Below are positions 6,964-11,826 of a stretch of DNA of 11,826 nt, piece after piece; positions within the stretch are counted from its first letter, which is position 1, and each line of letters begins with the position of its first letter. Position numbers and translations under genes: made by a program. Below the pieces are notes generated by a model. That model worked only from the letters and a program-made list of their open reading frames with translations. It had not been told where the DNA came from and did no database searches. Location: NCBI GenBank assembly GCA_946480485.1, contig CAMLJW010000124.1:1-11826 (forward strand), read 5' to 3'. The DNA is from an uncultured Streptomyces sp. (lineage in GTDB: Bacteria > Actinomycetota > Actinomycetes > Streptomycetales > Streptomycetaceae).

Positions 6964-8289
6964 TCAGCTGCCCGCGACCGCCTTGATGCCCTTGCCGTTG
7001 AGGTCGTCGACGGTCCACTTCTCGATGCTCTTCAGCATCTCCTCGACCTTGATTTCCTTCTTGATGACCTTGCCCCACTGCTTCTGCATCTCGGAGTACA
7101 TGGCCGCGTAGTTCGGGCCGTACTGCCACTGGTCACCGACCCGCGAGGCGGCGGTCGTGATCACGTTCGCGCTGTCGGACTCGCCGTTGAACATCTCGGT
7201 GGGGATGATCTTGTCGACGTACGGGGAGACGTCGGTGACCGCCGGGAAGAGACCGGACTTGGACGCCGGGTCCGTCAGTGTGGTCAGCGACTCCTTGCTG
7301 CTGGACATCCAGGCGGCGAACTCGGCGGCGCGGTCCGGGTACTTGCAGCCCTTGAGCACGCCCAGGGTGTCGAAGTTGCTGGAGGTCTGCGGCTTGGCGG
7401 TGTCGAAGACCGGCGAGTCCGCGAGCTGCCACTTGCCCTTGGACTTGGGGAAGTTGGTGTTGTAGATCGGCAGCTGCCACGTCGAGGTGGTCATCGCGAT
7501 GGTCGTGCCGAGGTCCCAGGTCTTGAAGACACCGGGGTCGGCGTAGGAAGCCTTGGAGGCGAGGTCGTTGTCGACCAACTGCTGGACGATGTCACCGGCC
7601 TTCAGTGCCTCGGGGGAGGTGAAGTCGACCACCCAGTGGTCGCCCTCCGCCTTGTACCACTGGGCACCCGACTCCCAGGACAGGTCGACCAGGGTGCTCG
7701 GGTCCTCGCCCGCCATGTTGAAGATCTTGACCTTCTTGTTCTTCTTCTGCGCCTTCTTGCCGGCCGCGATCAGGTCGTCCCAGGTCTTCGGCGCCTCGAT
7801 GCCGTACTTCTTGAACAGGTCCGCGCGGTAGGCGGTGAACAGCGGCGAGGAGCCCATCGGGATGCCGAAGGTGGTGCCGCCGGGGCTGACCGCGTTCCAC
7901 GCCGCGTTCGTGTACTTGCCCTGGTACGGCTCGGCGATTTTGGTGATGTCGGTGAGCAGGCCGTCCGCGGCGAAGTTCGCGAGGTTCATCCCGTCCATCT
8001 TCGACAGGCAGGGAGCGGTGCCGGCGTTCACCGCGGCGCGCAGCTTCTGGTACGCCGTGTCGCCCGCCGGGTTGACGAACTTGATCTGGGTTTCGGGGTG
8101 CTCCTTGTTCCACACCTTGGTCTGGGCCTCGATGCCGTCGGTCCAGCTCCAGAGTTCCAGGGTGACCTTGCCCTTCGCGGGCTTCGCGGCGGACTCGGAG
8201 TCGTCGCCGCCCTCACAGGCGACCAGCAGGAGGGACAGGGACGCCGCGGCGGCGACCGAGGCGAGGGCTCTGGTTCGGAACTGGGACAT
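6964..8289 (-). CDS. Sugar ABC transporter substrate-binding lipoprotein (SBP family 1)
   Basis: This 441-residue protein captures the imported sugar outside the membrane. It has a lipoprotein signal: basic RTR, a hydrophobic stretch, then lipobox LVAC with Cys25 as the lipidated residue, followed by a Gly/Asp/Ser linker (EGGDDSES). The mature part starts KVTLELWSWTDG, the usual first strand of the MalE-like fold, and includes FGIPMGSSPLFTAYRADLFKK and PKTWDDLIAAGKKA, both typical of sugar-binding family members. ATG 8289 is preceded by GGAGG 6 bases upstream. It is the first gene of the minus-strand operon and sits behind a promoter that carries an operator-like palindrome. The sugar cannot be read from sequence; GH43 downstream points to pentose-containing oligosaccharides (inference). 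Confidence 0.95.
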   Translation of the reverse strand: MSQFRTRALASVAAAASLSLLLVACEGGDDSESAAKPAKGKVTLELWSWTDGIEAQTKVWNKEHPETQIKFVNPAGDTAYQKLRAAVNAGTAPCLSKMDGMNLANFAADGLLTDITKIAEPYQGKYTNAAWNAVSPGGTTFGIPMGSSPLFTAYRADLFKKYGIEAPKTWDDLIAAGKKAQKKNKKVKIFNMAGEDPSTLVDLSWESGAQWYKAEGDHWVVDFTSPEALKAGDIVQQLVDNDLASKASYADPGVFKTWDLGTTIAMTTSTWQLPIYNTNFPKSKGKWQLADSPVFDTAKPQTSSNFDTLGVLKGCKYPDRAAEFAAWMSSSKESLTTLTDPASKSGLFPAVTDVSPYVDKIIPTEMFNGESDSANVITTAASRVGDQWQYGPNYAAMYSEMQKQWGKVIKKEIKVEEMLKSIEKWTVDDLNGKGIKAVAGS

Positions 8290-8386
8290 CGGTCCTCCAC
8301 GGAGGGAACGGGACGGCGCTTGGGGTGGGAGCCGGCGCGGTCAGCAGGAGACAGGGCGGGGATACGGTGTCCGTCCCCAGAGGGAA

Positions 8387-8400
8387 GGTAACCGTTTGCC
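8387..8400. promoter_or_regulatory. Operator-like pseudo-palindrome in the transporter promoter (site 1)
   Basis: GGTAACCGTTTGCC reads as two half-sites, GGTAACC and GGCAAAC, each 6/7 to a GGTAAAC consensus with a central CG. LacI-family operators usually have this form. It covers the position where transcription from the proposed -10 at 8405-8410 would begin. Its GTAACCGTTT core recurs upstream of the lacI-type gene. Confidence 0.6.
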
Positions 8401-8404
8401 GTGG

Positions 8405-8434
8405 ACCGTAGGACGTGAGCGGCCAGGCCCGCAA
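8405..8434 (-). promoter_or_regulatory. Candidate promoter of the binding-protein/permease operon
   Basis: On the minus strand, TTGCGG (8434-8429), an 18-base spacer and TACGGT (8410-8405) fit the -35/-10 pattern of housekeeping sigma in actinomycetes. The expected start near 8398 falls inside the operator-like site. This leaves a leader of about 110 bases before ATG 8289. Found by eye; not tested. Confidence 0.45.
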
Positions 8435-8564
8435 GAGGGGAAGGTGCGATTGTTTCCTCAAACTTTCTGAAGCGTTACCTGGTGCCCTATTTGACCTGCA
8501 CAGTTGACGCCAATACCACTCCGAGCGATCGAGCATCTCGACCACGTGACGACGGATCGCATCA

Positions 8565-8593
8565 TTGACCCATGAGGCGGCGGGCCTTAACGT
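8565..8593 (+). promoter_or_regulatory. Candidate promoter of the dehydrogenase gene
   Basis: TTGACC (8565-8570), a 17-base spacer and TAACGT (8588-8593) form a good -35/-10 pair. The TTG at 8565 opens the longest reading frame for the dehydrogenase, but is better read as the -35 element. Transcription would start near 8600, inside the next operator-like site. The rest of the 380-base divergent region shows no coding signal. Confidence 0.55.
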
Positions 8594-8607
8594 GGAATAC
8601 GTTTACC
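8594..8607. promoter_or_regulatory. Operator-like pseudo-palindrome in the dehydrogenase promoter (site 2)
   Basis: GGAATACGTTTACC reads as half-sites GGAATAC and GGTAAAC; the second matches the consensus fully and the first 5/7. It starts right after the proposed -10, the same placement as site 1 in the divergent promoter. Repressor bound there would block transcription start. Confidence 0.55.
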
Positions 8608-8660
8608 CGGGCGAGCCTTTCGAGAGCGCCCTCTGCCCCCTCCGTCCCCGTGCCCGAAGC

Positions 8661-8665
8661 AGGAG
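8661..8665 (+). promoter_or_regulatory. Ribosome binding site that sets the dehydrogenase start
   Basis: AGGAG lies 4 bases before ATG 8670. It is the only good Shine-Dalgarno match near the N-terminus and favours 8670 over the earlier TTG at 8565. Confidence 0.6.
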
Positions 8666-8669
8666 CACA

Positions 8670-9683
8670 ATGCCCACGCCACCGCTGCCCCCTGCCGTGT
8701 TCGCGATGAACCCGGTGCATCTGCCCGAGCTCTTCCCGCCCCTCCTCATGGCGCGGCTGCGGCAGCTCGTGACGATCGATCCCGGCCTCGTTGTCCAGGA
8801 CTTCACCGATCCGGTGGCCGCACGGGCGTTGGCGGAAGCCGAGGTGCTGGTCACGGGCTGGGGCTGCCCGCACCTCGGCGCGGACGTGCTGGACGCGGCC
8901 CCCCGGCTGCGTACGGTCCTGCATGCGGCCGGCAGTGTGCGCAACCTCATCGGGGAGGCGTTCTGGGAACGAGGACTCACCATCTCCAGTGCCGTCCGTG
9001 CCAACGCGCTGCCCGTGGCCGAGTACACGCTGGCCGCGATCCTGTTCGCCGGAAAGGACGCCTTCGGACTGCGGGAGCGCTTCCGGTCCGAGCGGGTCTA
9101 CCCCGGACCGGACGAGTACGCGGCGGTCGGAAACGTCGGCCGCCGGGTCGGGATCATCGGCGCCTCCCGCGTGGGCCGTCGGGTCCTGGAACTGCTGCGG
9201 CCCTTCGAACTCTCGGTCAGCCTGTACGACCCGTATGTGGACGACGACGAGGCGACGGCGCTCGGTGCCGTACCTCTGTCCCTCGACGAGCTGCTGCGTA
9301 CGGGCGACATCGTCAGCGTGCACGCCCCCGACATCCCCGAGACCTACCGGATGCTCAGCCGTGAACGGCTCGCGCTGATCCCCGACGGCGGCATACTGAT
9401 CAACACCTCGCGTGGTGCCCTCGTGGACCCCGATGCCCTCACCGACGAGCTGGTCCGCGGCCGGCTCGGCGCGGTGCTCGACGTCACCGAACCGGAGCCA
9501 CTGCCCGCGGATTCCCCCCTCTACCAGCTGCCGAACGTCTTCCTCACCCCACACATCGCAGGCTCCCTGGGAAGTGAGCTGGCACGCCTCGGCGGCACCG
9601 TCGTGGAGGAACTGGAACGGCTCGCCATCGGCCTGCCACCCGCGCACGGGGTCCGCCGCGCGGAGCTCCCGACCAGCGCCTGA
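8670..9683 (+). CDS. D-2-hydroxyacid dehydrogenase, NAD-dependent
   Basis: This 337-residue cytoplasmic oxidoreductase interconverts a 2-hydroxy acid and its 2-keto acid. The Rossmann motif is RVGIIGASRVGRRVLELL, followed about 18 residues on by an acidic residue (LYDPY), which favours NAD. The family's catalytic set is present: Arg248 (NTSRGALVD), Glu274 (DVTEPEPL) and His295 (TPHIAGS). Length is normal for the family. The N-terminal substrate domain includes VLHAAGSVRNL and VAEYTLAAIL. It is transcribed divergently from the sugar-transport operon, and both share operator-like sites, so it probably belongs to the same sugar regulon. It may act on an acid from the breakdown of the imported sugar (inference); the substrate cannot be read from sequence. 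Confidence 0.93.
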   Translation: MPTPPLPPAVFAMNPVHLPELFPPLLMARLRQLVTIDPGLVVQDFTDPVAARALAEAEVLVTGWGCPHLGADVLDAAPRLRTVLHAAGSVRNLIGEAFWERGLTISSAVRANALPVAEYTLAAILFAGKDAFGLRERFRSERVYPGPDEYAAVGNVGRRVGIIGASRVGRRVLELLRPFELSVSLYDPYVDDDEATALGAVPLSLDELLRTGDIVSVHAPDIPETYRMLSRERLALIPDGGILINTSRGALVDPDALTDELVRGRLGAVLDVTEPEPLPADSPLYQLPNVFLTPHIAGSLGSELARLGGTVVEELERLAIGLPPAHGVRRAELPTSA

Positions 9684-9686
9684 CCT

Positions 9687-9782
9687 CTGTGCCCAGACGC
9701 CGCGGGCGCGGTCGCAGGAGCCGGTGCTGGTGAGGGCGATGCGGTTCTTGGAGCCGGTCCGGCCGAACGGGACGATGCCCAC
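9687..9782 (-). other. Possible gene-fragment relic between the dehydrogenase and the regulator
   Basis: The minus strand reads GIVPFGRTGSKNRIALTSTG and on to GVWAQ. This is a protein-like stretch of mixed composition, unlike the Arg/Pro-rich shadow frames nearby. The frame continues open into the antisense of the dehydrogenase, where it loses protein character. I do not recognise it. It may be the leftover end of a lost gene or chance. Confidence 0.25.
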
Positions 9783-9826
9783 GTCGTAGAGACATGGCGG
9801 CAGACTCCGGCAGACACGGGCATGGG

Positions 9827-9840
9827 AGAAAACGGTTACT
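9827..9840. promoter_or_regulatory. Operator-like pseudo-palindrome upstream of the LacI-type gene (site 3)
   Basis: AGAAAACGGTTACT reads as half-sites AGAAAAC and AGTAACC. It shares the 10-base core GTAACCGTTT (on the minus strand) with site 1 in the transporter promoter. It lies 66-79 bases before the proposed GTG start and suggests autoregulation by the encoded repressor. The match to site 1 is clear; the function is inferred. Confidence 0.5.
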
Positions 9841-9892
9841 GATCATGGACGCCAGTTGCCACCCCTTTCCCGTTGCGAGGCGTCCAATGCCG

Positions 9893-9898
9893 TAGCGT
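9893..9898 (+). promoter_or_regulatory. Candidate -10 element for leaderless transcription of the regulator
   Basis: TAGCGT fits TANNNT and ends 7 bases before GTG 9906, so transcription would start at or near the start codon itself. No good Shine-Dalgarno is correctly spaced. The -35 region is unclear, so confidence is low. Confidence 0.35.
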
Positions 9899-9905
9899 TG
9901 AGGCT

Positions 9906-11021
9906 GTGACGGTCAACGGAAACGGTCCTCGAACAAGCAGTGAACCCAAACGGGCCAAGCGTCGACGGAGCAACACCGACAGCGGCGACCGGCCCAGCAC
10001 AATTCGCGATGTCGCCGCCCAGGCGGGCGTCTCAGTAGCAACCGTTTCCCGCACTCTCGCCGGAAACTACCCGGTCTCCGCTGCCACCCGCGCCCGGGTC
10101 ATGGCGGCCGTCGAGTCGCTGCACTATGCCGTGAACGTCCACGCCAAGGCGCTGTCCGGCCGGGTGGCGGGCCCCATCGCGCTGGTTATCCGGGACATCA
10201 CCGGGCCGTCGCTAACCCATGTCGCTGCCGGAGTGGAACGGGAGGCTGCGGACCGGGGCAGGCTGAGCCTGGTCTGCACCACCCATGACGACCTGGACCG
10301 CGAGGGTGACCTGGTGCAGCTGATGCGCGAACAGCACGCGGGCGCGGTCGTCCTGATCGGCGGAGCGGTACAGGACGACGCGTATCACGAGCGTATGGCC
10401 GCGTACGCCAGAGCCCTGGACGCCGCGGGCTCGCGGCTGGTGCTGGTCGGCCGTCCGCCGCTGCCCGGCGGCGTGCCGGTGACTGTGGCCGAGTACGACA
10501 ACCGCGGGGGCGCCTTCCAAGCCGCCGACCACCTGCTCACCGCCGGGCACCGGCGCATTCTCTTCCTGGGCGGCGCCCCCCTGCTGAGCACCGCCGAACA
10601 GCGCCGGGACGGCTATCTGCACGCGCTGCGCGCCCACGGCGTGCCCTACGCCGGGGAACTCGAGGTGCCCGGCCCGTACACCCGCGTCTCGGGCTACCAG
10701 CGCACCCGGGAGGCACTGGGTGCCGGCCTGGAATTCACGGCGGTCCTCGCGGGCACCGACATGGTGGCGACCGGCGCGTTGGCCGCCCTGCGCGAGGCCG
10801 GTCTCGACGTACCCGGCGACATCTCGCTCGTGGGATTCGACGACGTCCCCTTCGCCGCCGACCTCAGCCCGGCGCTCACCACGGTCCGGGTGCCCTACGA
10901 GGACCTGGGCCGCACCGCGGTCAGACTGGCACTGGGACGCGAGGAACGCCTGGCGGCCGACGACCACGTCGTGCTGAGCACTCAGCTGGTGATCCGGCAG
11001 TCGGTACGGACACTGCGGTGA
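9906..11021 (+). CDS. LacI-family transcriptional regulator
   Basis: This protein of about 371 residues is a likely sugar-responsive repressor. A basic, disordered N-terminal tail precedes the helix-turn-helix at about residues 32-52 (TIRDVAAQAGVSVATVSRTL). The hinge region follows (NVHAKALSG). The sugar-binding, periplasmic-binding-protein-like domain runs to the end, with the family signatures HRRILFLGG, TDMVATGALAALREAG and VPGDISLVGFDDVPFA. The start is uncertain. GTG 9906 follows a -10-like element and may be leaderless; TTG 9873 is in frame but has no visible ribosome site. It lies downstream of and parallel to the dehydrogenase, with its own candidate operator upstream. Likely targets are the three palindromes in this window. 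The inducer is presumably the imported oligosaccharide or a product (inference). Confidence 0.93.
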   Translation: MTVNGNGPRTSSEPKRAKRRRSNTDSGDRPSTIRDVAAQAGVSVATVSRTLAGNYPVSAATRARVMAAVESLHYAVNVHAKALSGRVAGPIALVIRDITGPSLTHVAAGVEREAADRGRLSLVCTTHDDLDREGDLVQLMREQHAGAVVLIGGAVQDDAYHERMAAYARALDAAGSRLVLVGRPPLPGGVPVTVAEYDNRGGAFQAADHLLTAGHRRILFLGGAPLLSTAEQRRDGYLHALRAHGVPYAGELEVPGPYTRVSGYQRTREALGAGLEFTAVLAGTDMVATGALAALREAGLDVPGDISLVGFDDVPFAADLSPALTTVRVPYEDLGRTAVRLALGREERLAADDHVVLSTQLVIRQSVRTLR

Positions 11022-11029
11022 CGGCACGA

Positions 11030-11300
11030 TGGGCGGGTTGAAGACCCGTGAGGCCGAGCTCGCCGCGAAGCCCGACGTCTCCAGCCCTGAGGGAGCCTCG
11101 CGCTCGCCGAGCAGTACGTTGCCGCGGCCCGGAAACTCGTCACCACCAAACAGGAGCCGGCCGTCGCCAAGCCGAAGGCGAACAAGTGGAACGAAATGAT
11201 CTCGTGGGGTGCCTCGGCCCAGGGAATCCCGCGAGCCGCGATGAGTCCTGCGGCGTCCGGTGGTCGTACTGTCGAACCCGTTACCGAGGAGGACTTCTGA
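11030..11300 (+). pseudogene. Frameshifted remnant of a small unrecognised protein
   Basis: One frame starts at ATG 11030 (MGGLKTREAELAAKPDVSSP) but degenerates after about 22-25 codons. The next frame opens after a TGA near 11088 and reads through AEQYVAAARKLVTTKQEP, NKWNEMISWGASAQGIPRAA and TVEPVTEEDF to a TGA at 11298-11300. The two parts look like one protein of about 90 residues split by a single-base shift; the 271-base span is one base over a multiple of three. The end overlaps the next ATG (TGATG), the arrangement of a coupled gene pair. I do not recognise the family. A real frameshift, a sequencing error, or an N-terminally truncated gene are all possible. Confidence 0.4.
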
Positions 11301-11826
11301 TGCGCAGCGTGACCTATTCGATGAGCGTCTCGCTTGACGGCTACATCGTCGGGCCGAACGGCGCCTTCGACTGGACGGCGCCCGACGAGGAGGTCTTTCG
11401 CTTCTGGATCGACGAGATTCGGCAGGTCGGCGTTCACCTGTTGGGACGACGGCTGTACGAGACGATGCTGTACTGGGAGACCGCAGACCAGGATCCATCG
11501 CTCGACAACTCATTGCTGGAGTTTGCCTCGATCTGGAAGCCGCTCCCAAAGGTGGTGTTCTCCACCACGCTGTCGGCGGTGCAGGGCCATGCCCGTCTGG
11601 CCTCCGGCGTCCTGGCGGAGGAGATCGAGCGGTTGCGAGCCGAGCCGGGGGAGGGCGACATCGCGATCGGCGGCGCGACGCTCGCCGCCGAGGCGGCCGC
11701 GTTGGGTCTGATCGACGAGTACCGGGCCATGGTCTACCCGGTGCTGGTCGGCGGTGGCATTCCGTTCTTTCCCCGGCGCGAGCGCCGGGTGGATCTCGAA
11801 CTCGTCGAGACCCGCACCTTCAGCTC
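11300..11826 (+). CDS. Dihydrofolate reductase family protein (RibD C-terminal domain), C-terminus cut by window edge
   Basis: There are 175 complete codons from ATG 11300 to the right edge. MRSVTYSMSVSLDGYIVGP is the classic opening of the small RibD_C/DHFR-like family, followed by LLGRRLYETMLYW, PKVVFSTTL, GDIAIGGATLAAEAAALGLI and YPVLVGGGIPFF. These are the nucleotide-binding and core strands of the fold. Such proteins are usually about 180-190 residues, so only a few residues should be missing. They are predicted NAD(P)H-dependent reductases in the cytoplasm; most have no known substrate, and this one is not evidently the housekeeping folate enzyme. A strong ribosome site (GAGGAGG) lies 7 bases upstream, inside the end of the preceding remnant frame. 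It shows no link to the sugar cluster. Confidence 0.93.
   Translation, partial: MRSVTYSMSVSLDGYIVGPNGAFDWTAPDEEVFRFWIDEIRQVGVHLLGRRLYETMLYWETADQDPSLDNSLLEFASIWKPLPKVVFSTTLSAVQGHARLASGVLAEEIERLRAEPGEGDIAIGGATLAAEAAALGLIDEYRAMVYPVLVGGGIPFFPRRERRVDLELVETRTFS

Noticed and set aside
6901..8391. 496-codon open frame on the plus strand opposite the binding-protein gene
   Set aside because: Shadow frame rich in Gly, Arg, Val and Leu; the minus strand carries a clear lipoprotein and binding-protein family signatures.
8471..8480. AGCGTTACCT as a further operator copy upstream of the transporter promoter
   Set aside because: Only one half (GGTAACG) fits; the other half-site is absent.
8565..8669. Longer dehydrogenase start at TTG 8565
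   Set aside because: The added 35 residues have no family resemblance, there is no ribosome site, and the TTG belongs to a good -35/-10 pair. ATG 8670 has AGGAG upstream.
8562..9782. 406-codon minus-strand frame through the dehydrogenase
   Set aside because: Opposite a gene with all catalytic residues. Only its first ~32 codons, outside the dehydrogenase, look protein-like, and those are reported separately.
10037..10050. AGCAACCGTTTCCC, similar to the proposed operator, inside the regulator gene
   Set aside because: These bases encode the conserved ATVSR turn of the helix-turn-helix, so the match may be forced by codons. An intragenic operator is possible but not supported here.
11034..11048. 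Small hairpin (CGGGT/ACCCG) after the regulator gene as a terminator
   Set aside because: Only five base pairs, no U-run, and it overlaps the start of the possible remnant frame.

Overview
The window is high-GC DNA with actinomycete features and most likely comes from Streptomyces or a close relative. It has GTG starts, a Tat-exported enzyme, a lipoprotein sugar-binding protein with two permeases but no ATPase beside them, and a LacI-type repressor. The strain and locus cannot be named from the sequence alone.

Bases 1-8289 form a minus-strand carbohydrate-use block. Reading along the minus strand, it starts at 8289 with a solute-binding lipoprotein. Two CUT1-type sugar permeases follow, with a 4-base ATGA overlap between them. 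Next is an 1141-residue Tat-exported protein whose core I cannot place in a named family and which carries two tandem carbohydrate-binding modules. A 10-bp-stem hairpin follows that gene. Beyond it, behind a leader with three tandem 18-bp repeats, lies a cytoplasmic family 43 glycoside hydrolase cut by the left edge. The implied flow is: the exported enzyme acts on a polymer, the ABC importer takes up oligosaccharides, and GH43 trims them inside the cell.

Bases 8290-8669 are a divergent control region. It has a plausible promoter for each direction, and each promoter has a related 14-bp pseudo-palindrome (consensus near GGTAAACGTTTACC) at or next to the expected transcription start. On the plus strand follow a D-2-hydroxyacid dehydrogenase (8670-9683) and a LacI-family regulator (9906-11021). 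A third copy of the palindrome lies upstream of the regulator. The simplest reading is one regulon: the LacI-type protein represses the transport/hydrolase operon, the dehydrogenase and possibly itself until a sugar inducer is present.

Bases 11022-11826 look unrelated. They hold what appears to be a frameshifted remnant of a small unrecognised protein, then a RibD/dihydrofolate-reductase-like gene that runs off the right edge. The part of the window most likely to be new is the 1141-residue exported enzyme and the regulon around it.
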